A stretch of 64,000 nt of DNA, from positions 97,777,441 to 97,841,440 of the forward strand of contig OX375874.1 of NCBI GenBank assembly GCA_947359465.1, written 5' to 3'. Below the pieces are notes generated by a model that saw only the letters and a program-made list of their open reading frames with translations, searched no databases and was not told where the DNA came from. Both the position numbers and the translations under genes were made by a program. Shown piece by piece: positions 33,901-48,900 of the stretch (positions are counted from its first letter, which is position 1; each line of letters begins with the position of its first letter). Origin of the DNA: Metellina segmentata (lineage: Eukaryota > Arthropoda > Arachnida > Araneae > Tetragnathidae).

Positions 33901-36900
33901 TGTTTCTGAACCTTTATTTGCCGGAGCTGGCGTTATCCTTAATTTATGTACATGAGTGTAGTTGAAAAAGAAAAGTTGAATGAAAGCTATACTGATAATC
34001 TTTGTTTCAATAGAGTGGATCAACATTTTTGTGGATCAAGAAAAGTTTGACCCATTCAAACTTTATCGTTCAAGTGATGAGTCATCCGAAATTTTCATTC
34101 AAGTTGAAACTTGTCTTTAACGGGTGAACTTCAGTTGACTGTCAAGTTCGCTTTCAACTGCATGTTTTTCGTTTTTAGATATAAAATAGTTACATATATA
34201 TAAAATAGTTAAAAAATGATCCTCAAGTGGTCTGAAAGTGTGATGCTAAAACTTTTAGAACTGTATCAAAAGCAAGATTGTCTTTAGAACCACCGACTGG
34301 ATAAATTTTCCAATAAAGATGCAAGAGAAAATGCTTTGTGGGTTCTACTGTTAAAGAAATTTAAATAGCTGAGTTCACTATTGCTGATTGGAAGAACAAA
34401 ATTAACTTACGATTTTTCATTCGTTTTCGTTCAACATCAGTGTATTATAATTAACTATATTTCATATCGTTTATCATCAGTATCTACCGAATTAAAGTAC
34501 TGGTGTGATATTTTATGACAATTTCAAAACACATTAGTTTTATTACTTTATTCATCAATTCTTAAGCCCTTTTAAATATTTACCAAAGTATTTGATAGAA
34601 TGAAAACTTAAATACAATTTTGATGATTTAAACATCATATAAAGCACCGTTACTGAGCTGCAGTTAGTTCATTGAAAAAGTTATTTATATTTACATTAGA
34701 ATCTTAAATACCCGAGCTCCAATTAACCGAATGTTTGTATTATCCGAGCCAAATTTAATGCATACTTTTTTAAGCTTCAAGTAAAGCTTCTAGAACGAGT
34801 CTGCTCTCTGTCCAAAGAGGAGTGAAAATACTGCGAAACAAAAAACGACAATTTTAAGAGCATTTAAAAGGTTTGTAATTCGCGTCCAGATTTATTGTAA
34901 ATTTATCACCGACACACAAATCCGAGAACACGTTATTCTTAACAATTGCCTAACGCCTCTTTCAGTAGCAGTGGTAGCAACATATAGTACAGTAAAGTTT
35001 TTTCTGTGTTTCGTATAGGCTGTTACGTTGCGAAATCCACATCCGACTTTCTGTTTATCCGGTCCGAATTAACTCGGATAATCAAAGTTCTACTTGCATT
35101 CGATTTATGTCTCAAGAAAACAGAAGCATTACATACCATAACGGGTTTCTCCATTGGACGTTTTAAATCCCCTCGGTAGAGAGTCGTAGTTCCTCGGTGG
35201 TTTAGGGGGTGCCGGACTCTCCCCTCTTCCGTCAGGACTCCTCGACTTCTGATTGGTGGTCAGGGACATGAATCGCCTGGCATCTTCCATCTCATCGCGT
35301 CCCATGTACTTCTCGCCGAAGGGCATGGACTCGGGTACTCCTTCCTTCGGGTACTTCCTCTCGCTGAGGAGGACCTCTTCCACCAGGTTGTCCGACTGCA
35401 AGCCCTGGTCCCTGCAACGGATCGGGATAGAGAATGAAGCGTTTTAGTCATCGGAAGTGTGACTGTTCATGTAGGCCAACGGGGCACACGCTACCTGCAG
35501 AGCGGCACACGCACGTTGTGCTGCAGGGAGAGTGTGCCACCCTCTCGTGAGATTACTATCAATCCCCCCGACACGCTGATTACGCAGATGTCTGTTATGG
35601 CGTGAAATACCGAGCCATGAGAGCCGTCCACGGTTCAGTTGATTCTCGGCTGCATTGCAGTCGGTGAACGTCTGATCCGTGTTCTTGCTGTTGAACTCGG
35701 GTAATTTTACACGTGCGAGCACGTTAATTGAACATTTTAATCCCGATGAGTTCGGGAATCATGTGAACCATTTCCTTCACCCGAAAAATGAACGAAGTGT
35801 TGAATCCAGATTAGAGATTGGCGACCCGAGTATCACGAAATTGTTTGGTAATTTTTAATTAACGTCGTACTGGAGCAACACAACGGGCTATTGACGACGG
35901 TCCGGGATCAGTCCCCTAAGGGAAATATACGAGGACCACACCACGTAATTTTGAAACACGGTCAGATGACGAGAGAGCACCTGAAGTGGCTCCCTACTCT
36001 CCAAACATTCACACCAACCCAGCGTGAGGACTTTCGACTACGACAGATTTAAAGGTGCCCCAGCCACCCCTACAACATAAGCTTATAAACATCCAAGCAC
36101 TGACCCGGATACGAACCAGGAACCTTCCGATCTAGAGGATAACACCTTAACCACCAGACCGGTAGGTCAGCTACGAAATTGTAACACGGGTGCAATGAAT
36201 TCTCGTTCAGTCAATGCTAAAAATTGTTAGATCGATATGGTAATTTGTAATTAACATCGTACTAGAGCAACACAACGGGCTTTTGACGACGGTCCGGGAT
36301 CAATCCCTTAAGGAAGAGATCCGAGGAAAACACCTCGTAATTTTGAACCACGGTCAGAGGACGAAGCAGCACCTTAGCTGGCACCCACTCTCCAAACTTC
36401 CACACCAACCCAACGTGAGGACTTTCGGCCACGACAGATTTAAGATGCACCAGCCGCCTCTACGCCATACGCTTACAAACATCCATGCCCGTACCCGCTT
36501 TCGAACCAGGAACCTTCCGATCTAGAGGCTAACACCTTAACCACTTTGCTCGGCGTTAGATCGGTACTGAAAATAAGATGAATGTTAAAATAAAACCATG
36601 AATAGGAGTTGCGGAATTTGATCCGAAATAATCTGTGAGGCTGTTTAAGGTATGCCAAGTTTCCCGTTATGTAATTCAGTGTTGTGTTTTCGAAATTATT
36701 TCACATCAGAGGTATGCCGATTTAAGAAAACAATTTTAAAATTTTTTCTCTTAATTTATTATTAAATTATAATGCATTGAACTGCATGCATCTTATTAGC
36801 TTATTCACCCTAAGAAAGATCCTTTTTACAACTGAAGATCATCTGCTCCCCTTTGAAAACACTGGCTTGAGATATAACTATTCAATGATTTGAGATACAA

Positions 36901-39900
36901 ACAATTTATTCCCTACTTTATCTACTAACCGATAGCTGTAACTGGAAAACAGCAGTAATATTTAGTACACATGGAGTCGCACATACACTATAAGGACAAA
37001 AGTATTTGGATACTGCATGTTTTTCAGAAAAATTGCATCATTATTCTATTTAGTAACGGATAGTGGCCCTCGTTTTGTTTGTAGTACAACTGCAATACGT
37101 CGAGACATATTTTCCACGAGTTCTCTGTAAATCTGATCAGGAATAGCTCGCCATGCCTCTTGCAAGGCTGTGAGAAGAGATTGTTGTGAAGACGGACGAG
37201 TGTGGCGGTGCCGTACTCGACGCTCCAGTTTGTCCCAGAATTGCTCAACCGGATTGAGATCTGGGCTCTAAGCAGGCCAGTCAAGCAAATTAACTCCATT
37301 ATCAGGAAACCAGTCCAGCACACTTTTTGCTGTATGATGTGGAGCTCGATCCTGATGGAAGAAACAACCATCATCGCCGTAGTATTGCCATAGTATAGTC
37401 AAGGCCGAACTATCCAGACCGTCGAGTTCCACGTTAGCGTTCATTGTGATATGCTACCAGGTACATAAATCAATGGGCGGAGTCCTAACCATAAAAAACT
37501 TCTAAATAAAGCCGATTACTTCAATTTTAATATAATAATTTTATTTAATTTATTTTAACAATTTTAATTTAATATAATAATAATCAGTATTAGGATCAGA
37601 CAGGGGCATGCGATGTCTCATTGCAAGACAGAAAATTTTAAACCTTGATAATCTTCATTATTTTTCAAACTTCTGTTATCAAAAAACCTTTAAGCATGTT
37701 CAGAAATGGCAATCAGGGAATAGTTTACATTTTAATCTTCAAAAGTATCATAAATTCTATTATAACTCTGTAGCAATATGCACGATTTATACCTACAGCG
37801 TGAATGCATGTGGTTTACGATCATAGGTTTAACAAATATAAGTTACCAATAAGTAGTAAGCAATAAACCGGACAGCCCAAGCTTTCTGAATAGAAACGAG
37901 GTACTTTCAAAATCGTTTTTCATCGCGCGTGCACCTGTTCACACACCAATATTGCTCATGCCGATTTCTTTCCGTATAACCTGAGTGTGTGTAGACAAAA
38001 TCGTGACGCTAATAAATTTAGTTCTGGAAATACTTTTGTGACCCAATTTTCTTGACCGGAGAAAAATTCCGTTTATCGTAACAGCTACTTCGTGGAATCG
38101 GGAAAACTATTCAAGGTGTATCAATGATTTATCAAAAAACTAATGCAAGACAGATCTCTATGAGAGTAATTTTTGGAAATTTAAATTTTATAGTAGAGGT
38201 AGGGTTCCAAATACCGCCCCTGTGCTTCATATCGTCTACTCGTGTTTACAAGCTACTATGCGCGACATCTATGAGTTTATGTAGTTGCCTTGACGGGCAA
38301 GGGTTTTGCCACACGTAGCGCCACCGGCAAATTTCCTATCAGTTATATCAACAACACTATTGCATCTGAAGTACACAGTCCAGTCACATTATTGTGACCA
38401 CCTGTCAAAAGCCAAGTCCTTGTGGACATGGTCCGCAAGGACAGATGCGTGCTTGTGCTGATCCATCGTGCCTTCCACAATGATGAGTGCACCCAGTGAA
38501 TGCCAGGAAAACATTCCCCAAACCATAATTTTCCCTCCTCCAGCCTGGATCCTTCCGGCAATTGTTGCAGGGTGTTTGCTTTCAGACGTTTCACGCCGTA
38601 TACGCCAACGTCCACCTGTCCGATGGAGCATAAAACGTGATTCATCGGAAAAAGCCACCTGTCGCCACTCTGTGGACGTCCAGTTGCGGTACTGGCGTGC
38701 AAATTCCAGCCTTCGTCTCCGATGAACAGCAGTCAGCATAGGTGCATAAACCAGACGTCTGCTGCGGAGGCCCATGCGCAGCAACGTTCGCTGAACCGTT
38801 GTTGAGGATACACTCTTGGTAGCCCCTTGGTTCATCTGGGCGGTCAGTTGCTCAACAATTGCACGTCTATTCGCCCGAATGCATCTCCGTAGCCTTCGTT
38901 CGCCTCTGCCATCTATAGCCCGTGGTGCACCACATGGGCCACGCCGCTGATTTTGAATAGTGCCATTTTGCCATGCACGGTATCCTTTTACCACGGCGGC
39001 ACGCGAACAGTTCACAAAATTAGCCGTTTCCGAAATGCTTCCACCCTTGACCCGAAAGCCAATAATCGTGCCCTTTTGGACGTCGGATCAATCGCTACGT
39101 TTCTGCATTACGCCAACGATTGAAATGCTTTCCGATGCCCTAGGACATCTTTTATATACACTCCACTGCAATGTGCTGCCACCTGCTTTTTGTGATTGAT
39201 TATTTCACGTTGACGTCGAAAGTAGGTGGTGGTCACATTAATGTGACTGGACTGTGTATATTCATTTAGTTTCCAGCTTGATTTCCCCACCCAGGAGGCT
39301 GAGATACAGAGAAATTGTTAGGGTAGGCGATATTTGGAACACCTACTATATTATTCAGTCCCAAATTTAAACGAACCCGAATTCAAGCAAAAGACATGAC
39401 AGAGTAGGGTGGAAAAGGCATAGGAATAGTCCCACTTTCTCAGCAATGAAGGCAATCTCGATATGTGACGTTGTGGAGGGGGTTTCATCGACCTTCTAAT
39501 GAAACAGGCTGAGCGTGTGTACGCCGCCTCGTGCTATTTCATCTGGCCATCTGTCAAGTGGTTGTGGGGGAAGTATGAATCCTAATGTGAGACAAATTAT
39601 TGATTGTTAAAATTTATTATCCAGAATGTTTATAAACACTTTGATTCCCAATCAGCCCAATGCGGTTCGTAAGCCCACTTGACTTGCCCTTCTGAGATCT
39701 TACGACAACGACTCGGCACATTTGCTTTGCCAATATCGTAGAAGGTCCATAGGGGAACATAATCAAAACCAAAACCCGAAATGCTTATTGCAAATTTTGT
39801 GAAGGTAATGTTTATGGATAAAATGCATAGTTGCCCTTTTTTATAGCTTGACAGGAATGATTAAAGCTGCTGTTTCTAATTCCTCTTGGTCTAGCACATT

Positions 39901-42900
39901 ACTAGACCAAGTCAATGAAACCAATTGTCGTTAAATACTCCAAATCATCAAAGGATTCTAAAAAATGGTCATGGGAATCTAAACCAACTAGCAAAAGCAT
40001 GTGAGCTGGGGAAGTCTTTGAGTTCGTGTATTTAGCAACTAGCAGGTACAATTTTCTGTTCATTTTGAAATTTAAGAGCGTTAGTATGGTCAATATCTCG
40101 ACAACCGTCTACGACTTTCGATCGCATAACACTCCTAAAGCATTGTCCGCATTCCTTTATACTAAGTAATTAATGGTTGTCTTGTGTTTGAAAAAGTTAC
40201 GCGCAGAGAACTTCGTTTTCAGTTTTGTTTCAGCAGTCCACTTTTAAATTTTTTTTTTGTATGAAAATAATGCGTACATTGTTTGGTTGGCGTCATCTGA
40301 AAACTTCTAATTATCCCATCACTCAATATCTGATAAGGTCCTATTTAACAAGTGAAGGAACGCTTACGTGTACCTCGACGTTCTGGATTATTCGGCCTTA
40401 CCTACACTACGGCAATGCAACGGCGATGATGGTTGTTTCTTCCAACAGGATCGAGCTACATGCCATACTGCAAAACGTGTGCTGGACTGGTTTCCTAAAA
40501 TGAGGTGAATTTGTTTGAATGACCTGCTCACAGCCCCGATCTCAATCCGATCGAGCACTCGTGGGACAAACTGGAGCGCCGAGAACGACACCGTCACGCG
40601 CTCCCATCTTCGCAACAATCTCTTCTCACAGCCTTGCAAGAGGCAATGTAATATATTCCTGCCCAGACTGACAGAGAACTTGTGGAAAGTATGACTCGAC
40701 GTGTTGCAGCTATAATACAAGCAAATGGAGAGCCTACCCGTTACTAAATAAAATAATAAAGCATTTTTTTCTGAAAAACATGCAGTGTCCAAATTCTTTT
40801 GTCCATATAGTGTATATTTCGTCCATCAAGATCTAACATTTTGTTATATTACGGAGATATCTCATCAAGATAAAACTGCCCTACTATAACCAAGGGAAAT
40901 GAAGATCCAATGGGAAAAACAAAGTCTTCCCTGCCCCGAACTGGTGACAATTTGGAACAGGTTTTTACTCCAGAGGCTAGCCACTTCAGGGTGGTTTTCA
41001 ATTCGAAGATAAACCACCAGGAGGATTAAATAGGGAATTTTATGTTCGTATTTATAATCGTGCTGCAACTTACTTGGCCGAGACTTCAGGGATTTGCTGT
41101 TGTGGAACAAAATCGTGGTTCTTCGCGTTCTGCATGTCATCGGGGAAATCTTGCAGACTCCTCTCAAAGGCATCGATGACTTTCATGGCCTCTTTCTCCA
41201 CGTAGAACTCTGCGTCCTCTTCGTCCGAAAACACCTCGGGCACCTGTGGATCGCGACCGCTGGGCTGGGAAGACATGCGCTTCAGGACTTCTTTGACCAA
41301 CTTGGGGCTCCGCAGAGGGGTCGACTGCTTGGAGCTCTTCTGGGGAGGAACGCCCCTGATGTTCCGATCGTTTTCGGACTCTTCGGTCGTCTGCTGGAAA
41401 CAGCCAAGAATCAAAATAAACAAGAAATATAACTTTTTCCGTTTCAGACACACAAAAAAACGTCTAACAGGTGGAAACATGAAATATACATAAATATTAA
41501 TTATCTTTAATTATCCGAAGCCCGGTTGGAAGAGTAACGGATTAGCAAATCGGAGCATTGCGAGTTACAAACTCCGTCCAACCAAAGACCGTCGTGTACG
41601 TGAGGGCTGGTGCACGATAAATCTGTCGTGGCCTCAAATGTCCACTGTGGCATGGTGTGGAAGTTTGGAGAGTGAGACACCAGCTCAGGTGTGATTTTGG
41701 CACCTGGCCGTGGTTCAAAATTACGTGGTGCTGTCGTCGGATCTTTCCCTTGGGGATTGTTCCGGGGTCGTCGCCAATGGCCCATCGTGTTGCTCCAGTG
41801 CGACGTTGATTAATTACCATTGCCAGGGTAACGTGAACTGATGACCAGAAACTTGGACAATACGGACATGGTAACACAAAACAGCTTATACGAAATACAG
41901 TAAATTTACTGTACTATATGGTACTATTGATCGATCAATTAGTCTAGTCATCAGGGAACGGTGTTTTGGATCGAGAGGTTGCTGGTTCGAATCCGATGCA
42001 AGTCCTGAATGTTTTTCCCGTCTGTGAATGAATGTGTGGGGGCGATGGTTGTGCCAAGAATGTGTGGTTTGTATGTGAGATGCATATTTTATTGAGGTGG
42101 CTTGTTGCATCAGGGTAGCGCAAAGTGGTTCCGTGAAATGCTATAAAGAGCAATGTTCAATTTGACTGGCATACGAACACAAAAAAATGTCACTACTACT
42201 CATACTGAAAGATTCATAAAGATAATATTAAGAGAGGCTAGTATTAGGATCTGTGTCACAGTATGTGTTTATCGTGATGTGCTATAAATCTGGACCCGGA
42301 GTTGTCTTTTTAGTAGGTAGGTAATTGTCAACGTACCCAATGTGGCAACACAACTGGTTATTAGCGACGGTACAAAGGGAAAGATCCAAGGACAACGTCT
42401 CGAAATTTTGAGCCTCTATCAAATGACAAAGTTAACACATGGACTGGCACCCCACTCTCCAAACGTCCACAGCACGCTAACATGATGCGCGTACCTTTTA
42501 AACTGAAAAGATTTTCCGTTTCTTAAAAAGGTATTCCGTTTCGAAGCAAATTCTCGCTTCTTCGTGCTGTTTCTTCTTCTTTGTACAAAGCATATACAAG
42601 GAAGCATTTTTTTTTTAACTTAAAAAACTCGGTATCAAATTCGATAAGAATAACATGGACTCTCGGTTATTCAAGGTTCTACTATTCCTCTAAACTGAAC
42701 TTAAAAACCTCCAAATCAGTACACAGATTAGAAATCATGATATAGATTTAGAATCAGTTATCTCCTATCACCAAAATTATTTCGTATGGGTTGCTATTCT
42801 GTGGTGAAATATTTTCTAATTTTTCAAGAACATCAATAAAATGAATTCCGATATAAAAAAAATAGCTTATGTGGGCTGCAGCTCAAAAGGTCATATTCAA

Positions 42901-45900
42901 AACTTCGTCAAGAAATATGTGATTTGTATAACCTAGAATCAGCGATCAATCAAGTATGATTAATGCCTTTTTAGAGTTAAAAAAATAAACAAGATTCATA
43001 ATCCAACATATCTATCATAGATTCGAAAAACATTCGAATTCGCCAGAATCGAATGTTTATTTTGTGTATGTACCATGTAGTATTTTGTAATTCAAATTTC
43101 ATGTTTACTTACAGATAAGAATAGATTTATGGATAGAAAAAAAACTCAGATTTTGACAATGCTAGAAGTATGGATAGAAAATATGTATTACTTCGAAAAT
43201 TATATAGGTAGCCATAAATGCTTTGATTTTAAAAAGGCCGAGAGGAGTACACTTTTTAGGTGAATTAGTTAAAAGGACTATTTTATTGAGCTTAGAATTT
43301 TAAACAGAAAATCAACATCGTTTCGAAAACTCTGCGTGTCATCACAAGGCCTCGATATGGAGTATATACCAATGTTTTTATAATTCTTTTACTTAAAGTT
43401 TTAAGAATTTGCTCACATTGGATGGTGAAAGCATCTGAAGGGTTGATGGGTTATGGGGTGTTATGGCGCAAAGGCTATATTTGGTCATGTTGCCGCCAGG
43501 CACAAGACATACAATAAGTAATAATCACACACAGAAAAAGTATTACTGACACAGAAAATAAAAATATATCCAGGGAGGGAGGAAATGGTAATTTTAGTTA
43601 ACGTGGAACTAGATCAACACAACGGGCTATTGACGACGGTCCGGTATAAGTCCCTTAAGGGAAAGATCCGAGGACAACACCTCGTAATTTTGAACCACGG
43701 TCAGATGACGAAGCAACATCTGAGCTGGCACCACACTCTCCAAACTTCCACGCTAACCCAACGTGAGGACTTTCGGCCACGACAGATTTAAGGCCTCTAC
43801 ACCATACGCTTACAAACATCCATGCCCGGACCCGGATTCGAACCAGGAACCTTCCGATCTAGAGGCTAACACCTTAACCACAATACCGGTTGGTTGGCTA
43901 TCCAGGGAGGAATACACATGATAGAAACCGAAACTGCACCGCCTACAACTCGCATGTTGCTAGTGCACCTTCTGGGCCACAACGACCCCACATCTGAAGG
44001 GAATGATACCAACCCATATTTAAAGAAAAGTAAGCTCGTAATAGGGTAGGAGTTGCATTGTGTGTTATTCGCAGAGGAAAGCGGTCCTTATCATGAGAGT
44101 TTTGGTGTGAGAGTACCACGAGTGCAGATATAAGTTGCTTAGAAGTCTCTCTTATCTCCCGCCTATTTTGTTCCTTCCCCCATTCACATTTCCACAAAAT
44201 ATCATGCGCCTCCACCCCTTGATTCCCAACAACCTTTTACGAACTTGTTTCCGCTCATTTTTTCTCCCTAGCACTTCATCACACACTGCCATGTTTTCTC
44301 TTCCGATAAGCATTTCTCAGCACTTATTTACAAAAGGGATTGTGCTTTTTTAGAGTTTTAAAAGAGTATCTCTTAACACATTCGCTGTCGGTCACGTTAG
44401 GATATGCTGATAGTTATTGCCCCGCCGTAGAAATGGAGTATTCCCAGAAGCCGACTTGCTTTTATAACAAATACTAGCCACTGCGTGGCTAGCCTGGCAT
44501 TGCCCGTGCACGTGGTGTAAGTTATTAATCTGGTGTAAAATTTTCCGCAGATTTCAAATCCGTTGAAATTTTTAATCTATCTTTAGCGATTCCGATTTTT
44601 ACGAAAATGAATTAACAATCCCAGTCAAAATGTTTTTTATTTTTTGCTCTCATTCCCTGAAATGGAATCTGCTTCTATTTTTTTAACGCGAAGGGCAGAA
44701 GAAGCAATATGTTTCACGTGGCGTCACTATTCCTTTCGAAAATATAAAAGATATATTCAATTTAAAAATTATTTATTTAAAGGAAATCGCATTTGTAGGT
44801 GGGTTGCAGTGGTAAACAAAATCTAAAACTAAAATATTTTTTTCGCACTTCAATCAATTACAATCTGGAATAATTAATAATTTGGAGTTTATGTTGGTTA
44901 ATAATTTTGGGTTAATCTAAGAGTCACGTTTTTCCATTGTAGTTTCGAAAGAAGTGGTGGAAGATTATTGAATCACTAGGGGGCCTGCCCCCTGCTCGCT
45001 CGCCAACCGCCGGAGGATTGCTTCGCAATCCTCATTGGTTCGCTGCGCGAACCTATGCTCGCTTCGCTCGCCGCAATGAAGACATGTGTCGTAGCAGAAG
45101 GAATTGTTTACAAAATATGTTACCAAAAAAATGTTTTTCAAATCTAAATTTGCTGTATTACAGAAAAAATATATACAGTATCTGTAAAATCAGAATTCAA
45201 ATGAAAACTTTGTGCAAATTTTGACTCGAAATGTGAGCGTTGCTTTGGAAATTGAATACCCAGCATGTTGTTTGTGTGTACATTTTCCCAGCACTCAAAC
45301 GACCCACACTTTTTCATTGAGTTTGTTGCCGAAAGTTGTAGTGCAAGCGTCTTGTTAAACTATAATTGTTGGCCCTGAAAAGGATCGTTTTTTAAATGGC
45401 CCTGAAATCCTCCGCTTTCTTTGATTTCTATTATAAAACTAACTGCAACAGCTCATTAAAATTTCCTTTTTTTTCTCAATAAAATTTCATCCGATAACGC
45501 TATAAATTCAATAGATGCGCGAGACTTCGCCATAAACAAACAATCGTACAGTGTTACCAAAACGCGATTACAAATAACGTCTTTTTTGCGTGCCACGTAA
45601 GAGAATTATATATAGAAGAGTTCCCGCAGCTCCCTAAAAGATGCACTGAAAATTGTGCATCACTCTCATTATGGACACTTTCAGGGTTATTTGGTCTGGG
45701 CTACCGTGACCCAAGAAAGAATGGAGAGAAGCAGGTAGAAAATAGACCGCTCGGGCATACTATGGTCGCAAATCCCACATTTACCAGAGGATCTGCATAT
45801 CCCATAGGGTAATAACCCCCATATCCCTGCAAGTCCCCATAGGGTAATAACAGATCACTATGACATTAGGGTTCGTGTAACCTGTTTACACCTAAAGATA

Positions 45901-48900
45901 TGCTCCCAATGGGGCTTATCGGAGGAGGACAGTGCTGTTTTTTGGTAAAAATGAATTTGACAAAAAGCGGACACACTCACCAATTTGGCATCGCTATTCC
46001 TCTCCTTCTCGTGTCCGGTTGAGTAATGTGCGGGCATCTCCGGGGTCCTGGTGGCCAGCATCGTCCGGCAGAACTCCTGCAGACCAGCGGCAGCTGCGAG
46101 TGACGACGACCTCCGCTCGCTGTAGCCGTAACTGTACCTCCTGAGCCGGGGATCTCCGAAGTAGACGGGCTTGTAGCGCAACTCGGGGGTGTAATGGAAA
46201 GTGTTGTTGGCGTGCAGCACTGGCGCTTCGCTCAGCGACGGAGGCAGGGGGGTCGTGCTGGTGAAGGTGGACTGAGGGGGCAGGGACGACCTTTCCCACC
46301 GGCTTTCATTGGCTGGAATGGGGAAAAAAACTCGTTAGACACCGAGTAGTAAACAGAGTCGTGCGTCGATGCTTGGAAATTCATGTGATTGGGTTTGTTT
46401 ATCTTTGAATTCCATTTGGTTCATCGTATTTAGAACCTGAATGGAATGAACCTGGGAGGGGTGAAATATTCTTTGGGGGTGGCGTTTCTAATTTATGGAA
46501 TGTTTTAACGCATTTAATAAATTGAAAACAACCGCGATAAATTGTAAACTATTTCGTAATCCTTCGGCCCCGTTCACATGAGGCGCGTAAAACGCGCGTT
46601 GGCGAGGCTATCAGGGTCCCGCTCTTCAAGGTCGCGAAGATAAATATTTGAATTAAAGGAATAAATAAACATAATTTAACGGCGGGACCTTGTTAGCCTC
46701 GCCATAAGCGCGTTGAAACGCCTCATGTGAACGGGGCCTAAAAATATGAAAAGTCAAATCGTGAAAAAAACAATCCGTAGTGCAATCAGTTTGTTTGGAG
46801 ACCACTTTAAACGAAACAAAATTTTGCAATCGTGACAAATTACGAGCACGACTGTCTCCATCCGTCAGGAGTGAATTGTATAAAGGATATCCCGAGTGAA
46901 ATAACTTAAAAGATCGGAACGGAATGAAGTTCTCGGTCAGTGATTCCTGCAATGAATTCCCACCACTCAGAAATGCTTATTAAACAAAATTCAGTGTTAC
47001 TCGGAACTGCGGAATTTCTCCTTTCCATAGATATTTATACATTTTAGGGTAACTAATCACATTCAGAAAGTGCTTGATGAATAACTCAATGAAAATATAT
47101 TATCCCAACGGATTCGTGGGAGAAAGAATTCTTTAAGAAGTTCTCGATAAAAATAGGTAAAGATTTTAAGAGAAAAGAATATAGGAAATTCATTACAAAG
47201 AAAAAAAATCATTTCAGAAGTTCACGATCTGAATTTCAAAGGGAAAAAAAACACTTCAAAATCGATTGACAATATTGGGAGACATGGCTCAACCGTATGA
47301 ACATGTTCTTAGCAGTAAAGCCACTTTTACAGACTTTCAAGTTAATTGCAATAGTCCAACAAACATTTCTATAGCATGATGTTTTTACTTGTTTGGAAAA
47401 AAGTAAAAAAAGTTTAATTTATAATGTGTCGTTCAAGCCAAACCAGATTAAATATTAACAAAATTCCAAAATCATTTTAATTAGTAAAAACCGCACCAAA
47501 ATAATTTTTTTTAGTTTATGACACAACCTATATGGAATGTGTTTAACTCAGTGTTTATTAAAAAATGTTGCTAACATTCTATTCAGGCTAAAAATAATCA
47601 GCACAATCTGCCGTTTTATTCTTCAATCGTTTGATTCACATTGGGACAGTTACACTCCAGTCCATACAGAAAAGCGCAAAATGAAATTGGTTTGAAAACA
47701 ATTAGTTGATTAACATAACTGAACCAGCAAATCAAAAACAAAATTTTAATTAAACATCGAGTATGGATATTCGTTGGCATAAAAACGAATTTTATACCTT
47801 CAAATAACTTTATGAGAAACAGTGAGTGTGTTTCGGGAAAACAAAACAAATCGTTTCTTCAAATTTCGCCATTTATGAAGCACTGTTTGCTCCAAAAACT
47901 TGAAAGCCTTGTGTGCGTTTCTTATTTTACACAACATTATCGTCGAATTCCCCTTTCAATTTCTACTTACAATATACATATGTTTCATGAAATTTTAATT
48001 TGATAATTTATTGCAAATTATTTTTTTTTCTAAGTAACTGATGGCACCTTTCGTTTCATCTTTCAGCAGAGTCGACTTTTTGCAACCCCGATTAACTGTC
48101 CAAAACGAAGTTTACGTATTTAAAATATTACTGAGGTATATTATTTAAATAATAAGGTTAACATATACAAGTTAGTCTGTTAATCTGTCAAAAAATATTG
48201 TACACACAAAATTAATTCTTGATTGCAGACGACAGTGAGAAAATGCGTCCATCTGTTCTCTCTGAACGTTTTTGTGAAGATAATTTTACTGCTTTCTCTT
48301 ATATTTTCGGAATGCGATTGCTGTGGACTACATGAAAGGGAGAATTGACTTATGCTGCATTCTAAACATAGAGTGGATGAAAGTTTTCACTTCACACGCT
48401 CAGAAATGGAAAATACTTCAGTGACAAGGACAGTATTGTGTTTAAAATTATAAAAACATTTTCCAAGACGAATAAAAACAAATTTCAATAAATATTTCTG
48501 GTAATGGTAATGGTAATTTTAGTTAACGTCGTACTAGAGCATAACAACGGGCTATATAAATATTTCTGAAATTACTCCTTTCAGGGCAAATGAACTTCTC
48601 GAACCCCCTTAGCTGAAGCAATAATCAATATTATCTTACTATTCATCTGATTATCCGGCAATGATTTACAGGTTCGATTCCTACCTGCGTGTATTTCTCT
48701 CTTCTGTGTGTGGGAATAGTTGAATTAACGTCGCATTGGACTAACACCGGGCTATGGGCGACGGTTAGAGATCAATCCCTAAACGAAACACCAGAGTACA
48801 TCACCTTGTAATTTTGAAACACGGTCAGATGACGAGGTCAACACCGGAGTTGGAGGCTTGCTGTCCAAACTTCCACGCCACGACGACGTGAGGACATTTA

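Larger units (their letters stand above)
38196..39345. mobile_element. short inverted-repeat element split by a Tc1 insertion
   Basis: 'GTAGGGTTCCAAATACCGCCCC' near 38200 is matched in inverse by 'GTAGGCGATATTTGGAACACCTAC' near 39322-39345. The intervening DNA, minus the Tc1 at 38374-39256, is about 270 bp, MITE-sized. The repeats are short and imperfect, so the call is tentative. Confidence 0.5.

Noticed and set aside
41394..41480. Upstream part of the open frame at 41070-41480 ([17 protein letters not shown]...)
   Set aside because: It precedes a good acceptor (GTTTCCAG) and reads as intron polypyrimidine sequence; phase continuity requires starting at 41393.
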